Shown: positions 46,498 through 55,839 of the stretch, one piece after another
Layout: each line of letters begins with the position of its first letter
How positions within the stretch are numbered: position 1 is the stretch's first letter
Translations under genes and position numbers: made by a program
Notes under the pieces: model-generated
Told to the model about the DNA's origin: nothing
Seen by the model: only the letters and a program-made list of their open reading frames with translations
The model's database searches: none
Origin: Methylobacter sp. BlB1
GTDB taxonomy: Bacteria > Pseudomonadota > Gammaproteobacteria > Methylococcales > Methylomonadaceae
Direction: 5' to 3'
NCBI RefSeq assembly: GCF_015476545.1
Contig: NZ_JADMKV010000003.1
Location: forward strand, 60,697 to 124,696
DNA length: 64,000 nt

Positions 46498-48093
46498 CTA
46501 ACGCGCCTCTTTGTCCCGTAAATGGTCATAAGGCGGCAAAGTCTGCAGCCGCGCGTCTTTCAGCGGCATGCCCACGGTGAAATGGTACAGGCTCTGGAGC
46601 CGGTCAGACTTGATGCCGAGAATTTCGTGGACGCTGTCATCGAAATAACAGCCGATGCCGGTGCCGCGCACGCCTGCCGCCTCGGCTTCCAGATACAGCG
46701 CCTGGCCGATCAGGCCGCATTCCCAAAACAGCCGGCGGTAGATCCAGGGTTGATCGCCGAAGCCGAATTCGGCCACCATGGCCAGGCTGAAGGCGCTGTC
46801 GCTGGCGATTGACTGGTGGCAGGACAGCGTTTTGGCGATCTGCCGGCAATCGCCGATGTAGAGCTGATAAAGCGGCAGGATGTCCGATACGGGCTGCCAG
46901 TCAAAGTCGGTGAGCGTGGCGTTCTGCAGTTTATCAAGCGCTTCAGGATCGCGAGGCAAGGCATATATGCCCGGAGCCAGGCTTTCAATGCGGTGTACAA
47001 ACAAAAACAGATGGATTTTCGCGGGCCAGCGCCACAGATCGAAAGGCGGTTTGCGGGCCGGCATGACAGCGCTCAGCAGTCGGTAGAAGTCGGCCAGCGG
47101 CAGGGTGGTTTTGCCGTCGAAATGCTGGGCGCTGCGGCGCTGGCGGATAATGGCCGTTGCCGCCTGTCGGCTGGATAAGGTGACGGCCGGCTGAGGGGCG
47201 GCCTGCCAGAGTGGTTCTTCGGTGCGCGGCTTGGCGGCGGCAGCGGAGACCTCGTCTATGATGGGCCATTTGTACATGTGATAGGCCTTCAGGCTGCTTG
47301 CCCGGCCTGACCACGCGGCTGATTGTAGGGTTTCCGACAAAGTTTCGATTTCAAAAGGTGTGCCTGTGCCGGAAGCCGTATGTATGCGGCAGATCAGGTC
47401 GGGCGATTCCCGTTCGTCCGGCTTGAAGTCATCCTGACGGTCAAGCCCCAGCAATGCGGCTATGTCATCATCGGCGCATTCGGCCAGCAATTCAACCGAC
47501 CAGCCCAGCGCCGCCGCGGCGTAGCGCAAGGCGCCCAGCGCATGGCCGGTATCGTGCTGGCAGTAGCGGTAAGCCCGCTCGCCGTATTTCCAAGCTTCGC
47601 GCCAGTGTACCGAACTCAATCCGATCAAAATGCCTGCATTATCCACATCATCGGCAAATCGGCAGCGCCGCTCCAGATGATGGTCATGGCTGACATAGTG
47701 GTAAACGCCCGGCTTCATCAATGAGCGGTCTGTATTGATCAGATAAGCCTCAGTCGGATGCAGATTGCCGCTGGACGGGTTGCAGCGCAATGCCCAGCGG
47801 TCAGGTCCGTACTGTTTCCAGGCCGCCAGGCCGAAGGACAGCTCCAGCAGCAAGCCCAGCGATTCCAGCGTCAGTGCCTGGGGGGCGATGGCCTGCGGGT
47901 TGTCCAGTTCGCTGAACAGGATGGGCAGCTCGGCGCCGGGTTTAGGCAGTGGCATCGATTCGCAGCCGGCGAAGCGTCGGAACGGATCGGGCTGGTCGTC
48001 CCAGTCCAGGGTTTCAGGTCCTTTTGCGTAGCGGTCCAGATGGTGCTTGGTGCGGTGGTGGTAGTCGATGACGATTTGCGTTGACTTGTTCAT
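46498..48093 (-). CDS. SagB/ThcOx-family nitroreductase-like oxidoreductase
   Basis: A 531-residue tandem flavin oxidoreductase. The first half has the N-P-S-S-G-N-L-H-P-T-E-A-Y motif near residue 105 and the second half a R-R-S-A-Q-H-F-D-G start with further nitroreductase features including G-I-G-C-Y-F-D-D. The family includes azoline oxidases and many of unknown function; no peptide-modifying partner is present. ATG 48093 (M-N-K-S-T) is preferred over an upstream start at 48144. Confidence 0.83.
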   Translation of the reverse strand: MNKSTQIVIDYHHRTKHHLDRYAKGPETLDWDDQPDPFRRFAGCESMPLPKPGAELPILFSELDNPQAIAPQALTLESLGLLLELSFGLAAWKQYGPDRWALRCNPSSGNLHPTEAYLINTDRSLMKPGVYHYVSHDHHLERRCRFADDVDNAGILIGLSSVHWREAWKYGERAYRYCQHDTGHALGALRYAAAALGWSVELLAECADDDIAALLGLDRQDDFKPDERESPDLICRIHTASGTGTPFEIETLSETLQSAAWSGRASSLKAYHMYKWPIIDEVSAAAAKPRTEEPLWQAAPQPAVTLSSRQAATAIIRQRRSAQHFDGKTTLPLADFYRLLSAVMPARKPPFDLWRWPAKIHLFLFVHRIESLAPGIYALPRDPEALDKLQNATLTDFDWQPVSDILPLYQLYIGDCRQIAKTLSCHQSIASDSAFSLAMVAEFGFGDQPWIYRRLFWECGLIGQALYLEAEAAGVRGTGIGCYFDDSVHEILGIKSDRLQSLYHFTVGMPLKDARLQTLPPYDHLRDKEAR

Positions 48094-48178
48094 ATTATGG
48101 TTATTGCTTGCTGTTGCACAGTGAGTAGGCTGGGTTAGCCACAAGTGGGACGGGGTTTTCAGCCCCGTCCTGTCGCAG

Positions 48179-48255
48179 GTAGGGTACGCATCGCGTACCT
48201 TTTAAAGCTTGACGGTTCATCACGACTCCGAAAAGGTACGCTATGCGTACCCTAC
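48179..48255. repeat. Palindromic repeat, copy 4
   Basis: Outer ends GTAGGGTACGC and GCGTACCCTAC, arms of 21 bp with a few changes around a middle of about 35 bases that differs from other copies. It lies between the SagB-like gene and the NifZ-like gene. Confidence 0.85.
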
Positions 48256-48275
48256 GACTTCGTGGCGGTACAAGG

Positions 48276-48563
48276 TTATGAAAATTCAAACCTTCCCCAA
48301 GCATGCTCATGCCGACTCTCCAGTCTCAAATCTTCAGGCCAGCACCCGATGGGGGTGCCCAGATTCATTTCCCTGTCTTCAAAGCGCACTATATAAACGC
48401 TGCGCTCCGGCTGCTCTTCCACATGGCCGATCATGGTGATGACTCCGCGAGCCCCGGCTTCGGCCAGCACTTGGCCGTGCATGCCATTCGGCATGGAGCC
48501 GTCATCGGTGATCGCGTGAGCTGCATAAACAACATCGCCTATATCAAGGTCTTCAATTCTCAT
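48276..48563 (-). CDS. NifZ-like small protein
   Basis: A 95-residue protein opening M-R-I-E-D-L-D-I-G-D-V-V, then A-I-T-D-D-G-S-M-P, G-A-R-G-V-I and V-Y-I-V-R-F. The order matches NifZ (compare A-I/I-R-N-D-G-T, R-R-G-S-V-G, V-H-F in the nifZ product at 54479). Smaller than NifZ and lacking its second half. Divergent from iscA-nif, with a NifA site between. Probably nitrogenase-associated; role unknown. Confidence 0.65.
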   Translation of the reverse strand: MRIEDLDIGDVVYAAHAITDDGSMPNGMHGQVLAEAGARGVITMIGHVEEQPERSVYIVRFEDREMNLGTPIGCWPEDLRLESRHEHAWGRFEFS

Positions 48564-48593
48564 GTGTTATCTCCTCAAAGCTTCCGATTGTTT

Positions 48594-48609
48594 TGTAGCA
48601 AAGCCTACA
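48594..48609 (+). promoter_or_regulatory. NifA upstream activator sequence of the iscA-nif operon
   Basis: TGT-N10-ACA, about 142 bases upstream of the start predicted for the -24/-12 promoter at 48717. Confidence 0.75.
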
Positions 48610-48716
48610 AAGTTTCAAGTGATTGTCTGTTTAGAACCTGCCCTGGCCAGTCCGTCATATTATTCCTGCTTTATTTCTTCTTTATTAAACAAGGCATTAA
48701 AAAAATAAAAGGGTGA

Positions 48717-48732
48717 TGGCATACAGGTTGCT
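48717..48732 (+). promoter_or_regulatory. Sigma-54 (-24/-12) promoter of iscA-nif-nifUSV operon
   Basis: TGGCAT-N5-TTGCT with GG and GC 10 bases apart. Predicted start near 48743, 35 bases before the ATG, which has CAGGAG upstream. Confidence 0.8.
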
Positions 48733-48777
48733 TTAAGTATTAACAAGAACGATGCCAACCCTATTCAGGAGACTTAC

Positions 48778-49107
48778 ATGATTACATTGACTGAAAACGC
48801 TATTAACGCTGTCGGGCGATTTATCGCCGGTTCCGACAAGCCTACAGCCGGCTTGCGGATTGAAGTAACCGATGGCGGCTGTTCGGGTCTGCAATACGGC
48901 CTGAAGCTGGAGGAAAATCAGAGCGCAGAAGACACCGTTATCGATTGCGGCAGCGTCAAGGTGTTCGTCGATCCTAACAGTATGCCCATGCTGGACGGCA
49001 TGTCCGTCGACTTTATCGACAGCATAGAAGGGTCGGGGTTCAAGTTCAGCAATCCAAATGCCGTTAAAAGTTGCGCCTGCGGCACATCGTTCAATACGTG
49101 TTCGTAA
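48778..49107 (+). CDS. iscA: Nif-specific A-type Fe-S carrier (IscA-nif)
   Basis: A 109-residue HesB/IscA protein with the three cluster cysteines: G-G-C-S-G near residue 35 and C-A-C-G-x-S near the C terminus. In Azotobacter IscA-nif carries iron-sulfur clusters to nitrogenase assembly proteins. First gene of the operon, 35 bases before nifU. Confidence 0.95.
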   Translation: MITLTENAINAVGRFIAGSDKPTAGLRIEVTDGGCSGLQYGLKLEENQSAEDTVIDCGSVKVFVDPNSMPMLDGMSVDFIDSIEGSGFKFSNPNAVKSCACGTSFNTCS

Positions 49108-49142
49108 ACAGCCCTAATCAATAGCTTCTGGAGGATTAAACG

Positions 49143-50042
49143 ATGTGGGATTACTCAGAAAAAGTCCAAGAACATTTTTTCAACCCTAAAAATGCCGGAG
49201 CTGTCGCCGATGCCAATGCGGTCGGCGAAGTGGGCTCGATCAGTTGCGGCGACGCGCTCAGGCTGACATTGAAAGTCAACGAAGAAACCGAGATCATCGA
49301 GGACGCCGGTTTCCAGACCTTCGGCTGCGGTTCCGCGATCGCGTCCTCCTCGGTACTGACCGAAATCATCAAAGGCATGACGCTGGATGAGGCGCTGAAA
49401 GTCACCAACCAGGACATCGCCAATGAACTGGACGGCCTGCCGCCCGAAAAAATGCACTGCTCGGTCATGGGGCGCGAAGCCCTGCAGGCCGCTGTCGCGA
49501 ACTACCGAGGCGAAGAATGGAAGGACGATCATGAAGAAGGCGCGCTGATCTGCAAATGCTTTGCGATCGATGCCGTCATGATCGAGGAAATGGTCGTAGC
49601 CAATAACCTGCGCACGGTCGAGGATGTCACCAACTTCACCAAAGCGGGCGGCGGCTGTGCGGCCTGCCATGAAGACATCGAAGGCATCCTGGCGAAAGTG
49701 CTGGCCGAGCGGGGCGAAAAATTCGACCCGAACGCCGCGCCGATCGAGGTGGCCGCATTGGCCAAGACCAAGGCGCCGATGACCAACCTGCAGCGCATCA
49801 AGAAAATCGAAGAGGTGCTGGATAAGTTAAGGCCGCAGCTGATGGCTGACGGCGGCAACGTGGAGCTAGTCGAGGTCATCGGCAACACCGCTTACGTCAA
49901 CATGACCGGCGCCTGCAGCGGCTGCCAGATGGCCGCAATGACCATCGGCGGCATTCAGCAACGTCTGATGGAAACGCTGGGTGAATACATCAAGGTCGTC
50001 CCGGCCTCACAAATGCCCAAAGCCGCCGTGGCAGGAGCGTAA
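49143..50042 (+). CDS. nifU: NifU, Fe-S cluster assembly scaffold
   Basis: Scaffold on which NifS builds clusters for nitrogenase. The 299-residue modular form has an IscU-like N-terminal domain (I-S-C-G-D, F-G-C-G-S-A, M-H-C-S-V-M), a central [2Fe-2S] domain (C-K-C near residue 138 and C-A-A-C), and a C-terminal Nfu domain with C-S-G-C. nifS follows after 3 bases. Confidence 0.97.
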   Translation: MWDYSEKVQEHFFNPKNAGAVADANAVGEVGSISCGDALRLTLKVNEETEIIEDAGFQTFGCGSAIASSSVLTEIIKGMTLDEALKVTNQDIANELDGLPPEKMHCSVMGREALQAAVANYRGEEWKDDHEEGALICKCFAIDAVMIEEMVVANNLRTVEDVTNFTKAGGGCAACHEDIEGILAKVLAERGEKFDPNAAPIEVAALAKTKAPMTNLQRIKKIEEVLDKLRPQLMADGGNVELVEVIGNTAYVNMTGACSGCQMAAMTIGGIQQRLMETLGEYIKVVPASQMPKAAVAGA

Positions 50043-50045
50043 ATC

Positions 50046-51254
50046 ATGAACGCCATCTATCTCGATAACAATGCCACCACGCGCGTCGATCCGCTGGTGG
50101 TCGATGCGATGCTGCCGTACTTTACCGAACAGTTCGGCAACCCGTCATCCATACACCGGTTTGCCGACGGCGTCGCCAAGGGCATCAAGCAGGCGCGCCA
50201 TCAGGTGCAGGAACTGCTGGGCTGCGAGCACGATTCGGAGATCATCTTCACCTCCTGCGGCACCGAATCCGACTCGACAGCCATCCTGTCGGCCATCAAG
50301 GCGCAGCCGGACAGAAAGGAAATCATCACCACGACCGTCGAGCATCCGGCCATCCTGAACTTGTGCGAGCATCTGGAAAAGGAAGGCTACACGATTCATC
50401 GCATGCCCGTGGACAAAGTCGGGCGCCTGGATCTGGACGCTTACAAAAAACTGCTGTCCGATAAAGTCGCCATCGTTTCGGTCATGTGGGCCAACAATGA
50501 AACCGGCACGCTGTTCCCGGTCGTGGAAATGGCCGAAATGGCCCATGCCGCCGGCGTCATGTTTCATACCGACGCGGTTCAGGCGGTCGGCAAGATTCCG
50601 ATGATGCTGAAGGACACCAAGATCGACATGCTGTCGCTGTCGGGCCACAAGCTGCACGCGCCCAAAGGCATCGGTGTGTTGTATTTGCGGCGCGGCACGC
50701 GTTTTCGCCCATTGCTGCGCGGCGGCCATCAGGAACGCGGACGGCGCGCCGGCACCGAGAATTCGGCGGCTATCGTCGGCCTCGGCAAAGCCTGTGAACT
50801 GGCGCTGGCGCATATCGAGTACGAGAACACTTACGTCAAGGCCATGCGCGACCGCCTGGAGCAGGGCATCGTCGGGCTGATCCCGAACTGCTTCATCACC
50901 GGCGACATCGACAACCGCTTGCCCAATACCACCGATATCGCCTTTGAATACATCGAGGGCGAGGCCATCCTGATGCTGCTCAACAAAGCCGGCATCGCCG
51001 CTTCCAGCGGCTCGGCCTGCACCTCGGGATCGCTGGAGCCTTCGCATGTGATGCGTGCCATGAACATCCCGTATACGGCCGCGCACGGCACGATCCGCTT
51101 CTCGTTCTCGCGCTACAACACGATGGCGGAAGTCGACGAGGTCTTGAAAGTGATGCCCGATATCGCCGCGACCCTGCGCAAGCTGTCGCCTTACTGGGAC
51201 GGCAACGGGCCGGTGGTCAATCCCGAACAGGCATTCCAGCCGACCTATGCATGA
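50046..51254 (+). CDS. nifS: NifS, cysteine desulfurase
   Basis: PLP-dependent enzyme supplying sulfur for nitrogenase clusters. The 402 residues include the PLP lysine in L-S-G-H-K-L-H-A-P-K-G near residue 202, the R-G-G-H-Q-E-R-G-R-R-A-G-T-E-N loop and the active cysteine in G-S-A-C-T-S-G. N-terminal Y-L-D-N-N-A-T-T is typical. Confidence 0.98.
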   Translation: MNAIYLDNNATTRVDPLVVDAMLPYFTEQFGNPSSIHRFADGVAKGIKQARHQVQELLGCEHDSEIIFTSCGTESDSTAILSAIKAQPDRKEIITTTVEHPAILNLCEHLEKEGYTIHRMPVDKVGRLDLDAYKKLLSDKVAIVSVMWANNETGTLFPVVEMAEMAHAAGVMFHTDAVQAVGKIPMMLKDTKIDMLSLSGHKLHAPKGIGVLYLRRGTRFRPLLRGGHQERGRRAGTENSAAIVGLGKACELALAHIEYENTYVKAMRDRLEQGIVGLIPNCFITGDIDNRLPNTTDIAFEYIEGEAILMLLNKAGIAASSGSACTSGSLEPSHVMRAMNIPYTAAHGTIRFSFSRYNTMAEVDEVLKVMPDIAATLRKLSPYWDGNGPVVNPEQAFQPTYA

Positions 51255-51262
51255 CAGGAAAT

Positions 51263-51324
51263 GTAGGGTACGCACCGCGTACCTTAATTAAAACCCAACA
51301 AATGGTACGCGATGCGTACCCTAC
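51263..51324. repeat. Palindromic repeat, copy 5 (between nifS and nifV)
   Basis: Outer ends GTAGGGTACGC and GCGTACCCTAC with arms of about 21 bp around a 20-base spacer (TTAATTAAAACCC). Fills the 77-base nifS-nifV gap. Confidence 0.88.
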
Positions 51325-51331
51325 GTGAATT

Positions 51332-52477
51332 ATGAAAGCTCAATCTCGCACCATCATCATTGACGACACCACGCTCAGGGACGGCGAGCAATCGGCCGGC
51401 GTCGCCTTTTCGCTGGATGAGAAGCTGGCGATTGCCGCTAAGCTGGCGGCTTTGGGCGTGCCGGAACTGGAGATCGGCATTCCGGCCATGGGCGAGCTTG
51501 AGCGTGACGAGATCAAGGCTATCGCGGCCCTGGGATTGCCCGCCAAATTGCTGGTCTGGTCCAGGATGCGGCGCGAGGATTTGCGGGCCTGCCTGAACCT
51601 TAATGTCGATAAGGTCGATCTGTCGATTTCGGCATCGGACCAGCATATTGAGAACAAACTGAAACAAAGCAGGCCATGGGTCCTGAAGACCATCGCTTCC
51701 TGCGTGCGCGAGGCGCGCGATCTGGGCCTGGAGGTCTGCGTCGGCATGGAAGATGCCTCGCGCGCCGATACCGGCTTTCTGCTGCAAATGGCCGAAGCCG
51801 CGCAAGCGGCAGGGGCGAGCCGCATCCGCTTTGCCGACACGGTCGGCATCATGGAACCGTTCGGCGTGTTTGAAACAATCAAGCGCTTGCGTGCCGCAAC
51901 CGATCTGGAAATTGAAATGCATGCCCACGACGATCTGGGGCTCGCCACGGCCAATACGCTGGCCGCAGCCCTGGCCGGCGCCACGCATCTGAACACCACC
52001 GTCAACGGCTTGGGCGAGCGGGCCGGCAACGCTGCGCTGGAAGAAGTCGTGGTCGGCCTGAAGCAGTTGTACGGCTTTGAAACGGGCGTCGATCTGACTA
52101 ATTTCACAGCCTTGTCGGAGCAGGTCGCTAAAGCTTCCGGCGATGCCATCGGCAGCCGCAAAAGCCTGATCGGCAAGGACGTCTTCAGCCATGAAGCGGG
52201 CATTCATGTCGATGGCCTGCTGAAAGATCCGAACAATTATCAGGGCGTCGATCCGGCCATCGTCGGACGCCGTCACCAACTGGTCCTGGGCAAGCATTCG
52301 GGCACGCGCGGCGTCATGCATGCCTATCAGCAACTGGGCATACAACTGACGCGCCTGCAGGCGCAGCAATTGCTGATGCAGGTCCGGCAGTTCGTCAGCC
52401 GTACTAAACGTTCGCCGACCGCTGCCGACCTGGACCGGTTTCATCAAAATCTCTCCGGAGGATATTGCTATGAATGA
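51332..52477 (+). CDS. nifV: NifV, homocitrate synthase
   Basis: Makes homocitrate, the organic ligand of the FeMo cofactor, from 2-oxoglutarate and acetyl-CoA. The 381-residue protein has [10 protein letters not shown] near residue 10, H-A-H-D-D-L-G-L-A near residue 200 and N-G-L-G-E-R-A-G-N. The gene begins 8 bases after the repeat; its end overlaps the next small frame by 8 bases. Confidence 0.97.
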   Translation: MKAQSRTIIIDDTTLRDGEQSAGVAFSLDEKLAIAAKLAALGVPELEIGIPAMGELERDEIKAIAALGLPAKLLVWSRMRREDLRACLNLNVDKVDLSISASDQHIENKLKQSRPWVLKTIASCVREARDLGLEVCVGMEDASRADTGFLLQMAEAAQAAGASRIRFADTVGIMEPFGVFETIKRLRAATDLEIEMHAHDDLGLATANTLAAALAGATHLNTTVNGLGERAGNAALEEVVVGLKQLYGFETGVDLTNFTALSEQVAKASGDAIGSRKSLIGKDVFSHEAGIHVDGLLKDPNNYQGVDPAIVGRRHQLVLGKHSGTRGVMHAYQQLGIQLTRLQAQQLLMQVRQFVSRTKRSPTAADLDRFHQNLSGGYCYE

Positions 52478-52640
52478 TCAAGCCAAACAACCCTCAGCGG
52501 AAAAGACCGCGGACATGCCCGGACAAACGCTGCCGGCAGAGCCTCAAAGACGAGAGCAGGGCGATGACCGCTATCCGGGTTCCTTTTTCAGGATACCGGG
52601 CCTGGCGGTGCCGGGCAAAACCGGCTGGAGTCTGAGCTGA
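52470..52640 (+). CDS. 56-residue unknown protein wedged between nifV and cysE
   Basis: An ATG inside the last codons of nifV (overlap of 8 bases) opens a 56-residue frame whose TGA overlaps the cysE ATG by one base (TGATG). CCGGAGGA precedes the start. The product is polar with a Pro-rich middle and ends [12 protein letters not shown]. The double coupling is the main evidence that it is a real gene. No family recognised. Confidence 0.65.
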   Translation: MNDQAKQPSAEKTADMPGQTLPAEPQRREQGDDRYPGSFFRIPGLAVPGKTGWSLS

Positions 52641-53422
52641 TGGCTGCCGTGTCTATAGACGAGCGCCTGGAAGCGCCGCTGAGCCTGATAGCGCAATGGC
52701 GGGAAGACGTCCATTGCGTGTTCGCCCGCGATCCGGCAGCGCACAGTGTCTGGGAAATCCTGCTGACCTACCCGGGCGTACACGCGACGTTGTTTCACCG
52801 CGCCAATCACCGGTTGTGGAAGGCGGGCTGGAAATTGCCGGCCAGAATCCTCGGCTCGGTTGCCCGGATGCTGACCAATGTCGATATTCATCCCGGCGCG
52901 ACGATAGGCCGGCGCCTGTTCATCGACCACGGCCTCGGCGTCGTGATCGGCGAAACCACAGTCATCGGCAACGACGTCACGCTCTATCACGGCGTGACGC
53001 TGGGCGGGACGACCTGGAACAAGGAAAAACGTCATCCCACGCTCGGCGATAACGTGCTGGTCGGCTCCGGCGCCAAGGTGCTGGGCGCCATCACGCTAGG
53101 CGACAACGTACGCGTCGGCGCCAATTCCGTGGTGGTCAAGGACGTGCCGCCCTGCTGCACGGTCGTCGGCATTCCCGGCCGCGTCATACAAAGCAAGGGC
53201 ACCAAGATACAGAACCGGCACGGCATCGACCTGGACCATCATCTGGTGCCCGATCCGGTCGGCAAGGCCATCAGTTGCCTGATGGAGCGCATCGACGAAC
53301 TGGAAGCCCGGCAGACCGAAGTCAGCAAAGTATTGCACGAACAACATTGCGAGGCCTGCGAAGCCGAAAGCCTCTGCGCGGCCGAGCAGGAAATCGTCAT
53401 CAAGCGCGCGGTGGGAGAATAA
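52640..53422 (+). CDS. cysE: Serine O-acetyltransferase (NifP/CysE1 type)
   Basis: Makes O-acetylserine for cysteine synthesis, feeding NifS. The 260 residues have the N-terminal helical domain and left-handed beta-helix repeats from about residue 80 ([27 protein letters not shown]). The tail has two Cys pairs (C-E-A-C) absent from housekeeping CysE that I recall. Nif-linked cysE is known as nifP. Confidence 0.92.
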   Translation: MAAVSIDERLEAPLSLIAQWREDVHCVFARDPAAHSVWEILLTYPGVHATLFHRANHRLWKAGWKLPARILGSVARMLTNVDIHPGATIGRRLFIDHGLGVVIGETTVIGNDVTLYHGVTLGGTTWNKEKRHPTLGDNVLVGSGAKVLGAITLGDNVRVGANSVVVKDVPPCCTVVGIPGRVIQSKGTKIQNRHGIDLDHHLVPDPVGKAISCLMERIDELEARQTEVSKVLHEQHCEACEAESLCAAEQEIVIKRAVGE

Positions 53423-53932
53423 ATGGATCTGCTCGATTTTGAAGCCAAAGATCTGTACTTCGACCGGTCGGATGCGCCCGAGGTCGAGGGGCTGATTAAA
53501 AAGGCAGCCGAAAACTATAGCAGCGAGGCCGAATTGCCTTTGCTGAGGGCCTATTTCCTGGCACCCGAGTCGCTGAACGTGCTGGTGGCCCTGAACCGTT
53601 TTTACTACTACCAGCACCGGCTGGAAGATGCTCTCAACGCGACCGGCAAGGCTCTGGATGTGGTCAGGCTCATGACCGGTTTTCCCGAAGACTGGCGCGA
53701 TCTGCGGCAGAGCCATATCGATGCGGTTCCGCCCGATTCGCTGACAAGGGTCCGCTTGTATCTGTTCACCCTGAAAGCCATCGGCTTTCTGAACATGCGC
53801 CTGCACCGGCTGGATTTAAGCCAGGCGGTTTTCGAGAAGCTGGTCGAGCTGGACCGCATGGACCGCATCGGCGCGAAAGGATTGCTGGAATTGCTGCACC
53901 AGTGCAGGGCCGAGGTTGGGGCCACCGCATGA
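53423..53932 (+). CDS. TPR-like unknown protein of the nif operon
   Basis: A 169-residue helical protein beginning directly after the cysE stop. A paired-helix pattern such as L-L-R-A-Y-F-L-A-P-E-S-L-N-V-L-V-A-L-N-R-F-Y-Y-Y suggests tetratricopeptide-like repeats. A similar unknown ORF is known downstream of cysE in Azotobacter-type nif clusters. Likely a protein-binding role. Confidence 0.75.
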   Translation: MDLLDFEAKDLYFDRSDAPEVEGLIKKAAENYSSEAELPLLRAYFLAPESLNVLVALNRFYYYQHRLEDALNATGKALDVVRLMTGFPEDWRDLRQSHIDAVPPDSLTRVRLYLFTLKAIGFLNMRLHRLDLSQAVFEKLVELDRMDRIGAKGLLELLHQCRAEVGATA

Positions 53933-53939
53933 TTAATTT

Positions 53940-54001
53940 GTAGGGTACGCATTGCGTACCTTTCGGAAGGCTTAATAAAAGGTACGCGGTGCGTACCCTA
54001 C
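53940..54001. repeat. Palindromic repeat, copy 6 (before the small membrane gene and nifW)
   Basis: Outer ends GTAGGGTACGC and GCGTACCCTAC, arms of about 20 bp around a short AT-rich middle. It begins 8 bases after the TPR-like gene stop. Confidence 0.88.
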
Positions 54002-54030
54002 TTTGTGGTTAATTTGTTTAGGAGACGGTC

Positions 54031-54150
54031 ATGTCGAAGTCAAACGAAAAACCCTATTCCATGCTGATGACCGTGACAACGACAGCACTGTTCGTCCTGC
54101 TGGCGTTATACCTGCTGTTTCAGGACACCTCATTAGTCGGGCCTATTTGA
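54031..54150 (+). CDS. 39-residue single-pass membrane protein before nifW
   Basis: An ATG with GGAGA 5 bases upstream opens a 39-residue frame: a polar N terminus, one hydrophobic helix (T-A-L-F-V-L-L-A-L-Y-L-L-F) and a short tail. It lies 17 bases before nifW and after a repeat. Composition and ribosome site support a real micro-protein. No family recognised. Confidence 0.6.
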   Translation: MSKSNEKPYSMLMTVTTTALFVLLALYLLFQDTSLVGPI

Positions 54151-54167
54151 ATGTTTGGAGAAAAACG

Positions 54168-54482
54168 ATGAGTTTCGAAGAAGAAATGGAAGAGCTGGAA
54201 TCAGCCGAAGACTTCCTGCAGTATTTCGAGCTGGAATACGATCAGCGCGTTGTGCACGTCAACCGCCTGCACATCCTGCAACGTTTCCATGACTACCTGC
54301 AAAAAGCCGGAGACAGCATACCGGATGACGAAGAGGCCAAACGGGCCGTGTACAGCCGGCTGCTGATGCGCGCCTACCAGGATTTCGTCGAATCCGACGC
54401 CCAGACCGAAAAAGTGTTCAAGGTCTTTTCCATGGGCCAGCCGCAGACTGCGTTTGTTTCACTGAGCGATATAAAAACATGA
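54168..54482 (+). CDS. nifW: NifW, nitrogenase stabilising protein
   Basis: A 104-residue helical protein with the NifW pattern S-A-E-D-F-L-Q-Y-F near residue 12 and V-N-R-L-H-I-L-Q-R-F-H-D-Y. It is thought to protect the MoFe protein from oxygen. ATG 54168 with TTTGGAG upstream; nifZ overlaps by 4 bases. Confidence 0.95.
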   Translation: MSFEEEMEELESAEDFLQYFELEYDQRVVHVNRLHILQRFHDYLQKAGDSIPDDEEAKRAVYSRLLMRAYQDFVESDAQTEKVFKVFSMGQPQTAFVSLSDIKT

Positions 54483-54958
54483 ACCCCGAACGCTTTGACG
54501 AAGGCCGGTTTGAATACGGCGAGGCCGTGCGCGTAACGCGCAACATCCGCAACGACGGCACCTATCCGGGCTTGGAGGTGGGCCATCTGCTGATCCGGCG
54601 CGGCAGCGTCGGCAACGTGGTCGAGGTCGGCACTTTCCTGCAGGACCAGGTCATCTTCACGGTGCATTTTCTCAATCACGGTCGTATGGTCGGCTGCCGC
54701 CTGGAGGAACTGATCAGCGCCGACGATCCCTGGAATCCCAGCCGTTTCGAGTTCAGGGACCAAGTGGTCTGCGCAGTCGATCTCGGCATGCAGGGCCAGA
54801 TCCTGTATCCCAAAGGCACGCAGGGAGAGATTTTCAAAGTGATCAGGGACAACGAGATGATTCAGTACCACGTCAATTTTACCGGACGGATGCTGCAAGT
54901 GCCGGAATCGGCGCTGGAACCCGCCCATCCCGAAACCTTTAACGAGCCGGAGGGTTGA
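54479..54958 (+). CDS. nifZ: NifZ
   Basis: Assists formation of the P-cluster of the MoFe protein. The 159-residue protein has E-Y-G-E-A-V-R-V-T-R-N-I-R-N-D-G-T near residue 11, R-R-G-S-V-G and V-I-F-T-V-H-F-L, then a second similar half (R-D-Q-V-V, K-G-T-Q-G-E-I). ATGA overlap with nifW. Confidence 0.95.
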   Translation: MNPERFDEGRFEYGEAVRVTRNIRNDGTYPGLEVGHLLIRRGSVGNVVEVGTFLQDQVIFTVHFLNHGRMVGCRLEELISADDPWNPSRFEFRDQVVCAVDLGMQGQILYPKGTQGEIFKVIRDNEMIQYHVNFTGRMLQVPESALEPAHPETFNEPEG

Positions 54959-54960
54959 CT

Positions 54961-55839
54961 ATGGAAACCGTTGAAAAAGCTGCCCGGACAGAACCCTATG
55001 CGTTGCTCCGCGCCTCGCTGGCGCTGTTTAGGAAAGCGCCGGACAAGCTGGACCCGGCCCAGTTGCAGCAGGCCGAAGCGCAGGCCAGGAACGAATACCG
55101 GCTGGAAAGCCGGGTGCTGAATGCGCCGGAAGCGGCTGGCGTGATCATTCCCGAGCGCGAATGGCAGGCGGCCTATCAGGAAATCCGCGACCGTTACGAA
55201 GACGAGAGCGCTTTTCTGCGCGAGTTGGCGAAAAACCGGCTGACCGAGGAGACCTTGCGTGCGGCATTGTACCGGCAATGCAAGGTCAATGCCGTGCTGG
55301 AGAAGATCGCCGCGCGTTCGCCCGAAGTCAGCGAAGTAGAAATCGGCATTTACTACCATCTGCACGCCGAGCAATTCAACCGGCCGGAGCTGCGCGAAGT
55401 CAGCCACATCTTCATCAGTATCAATCCGGATTTTCCCGAAAACACGCGCGAGAATGCTTGGGACCGCATTCAGGATGTCCGCGCGAGACTGCTAAAAAAG
55501 CCGCATAAATTCGCCGAGCTGGCCCTGAAGTATTCGGAATGCCCGACCTCCCTGAACGGGGGGACGCTGGGCAAGGTGCCGCGCGGTAAGCTGTATCCCG
55601 AACTGGACGCCGTGCTGTTCAGCATGAAGGCCGGCGAAGTCAGCCAGGTTCTGGAATCGGAAATCGGTTTCCATGTCCTGCTCTGTAAACAGATACACCG
55701 GGCGGAAACCATCTCATTAAAAAACGCGACGCCGAAAATACGCCAGCTGATGAAGGAGCGCTATAGACGCAACTGCCAGCGCGCCTGGCTGGCCAGTTTG
55801 CCGGTCGCCGAAACGGAGGGAAAAAGTTATGGCGGATAA
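54961..55839 (+). CDS. nifM: NifM, peptidyl-prolyl isomerase for the Fe protein
   Basis: A 292-residue parvulin-type PPIase needed for NifH maturation. The C-terminal parvulin domain reads [32 protein letters not shown] and [13 protein letters not shown] 54961 with GAGGG upstream, directly after nifZ. Overlaps clpX by 11 bases. Confidence 0.95.
   Translation: METVEKAARTEPYALLRASLALFRKAPDKLDPAQLQQAEAQARNEYRLESRVLNAPEAAGVIIPEREWQAAYQEIRDRYEDESAFLRELAKNRLTEETLRAALYRQCKVNAVLEKIAARSPEVSEVEIGIYYHLHAEQFNRPELREVSHIFISINPDFPENTRENAWDRIQDVRARLLKKPHKFAELALKYSECPTSLNGGTLGKVPRGKLYPELDAVLFSMKAGEVSQVLESEIGFHVLLCKQIHRAETISLKNATPKIRQLMKERYRRNCQRAWLASLPVAETEGKSYGG

Noticed and set aside
48637..48650. Minus-strand -24/-12 promoter for the NifZ-like gene
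   Set aside because: GG and GC are 10 bases apart, but flanking bases fit the consensus poorly and the NifA site would lie downstream of the promoter.
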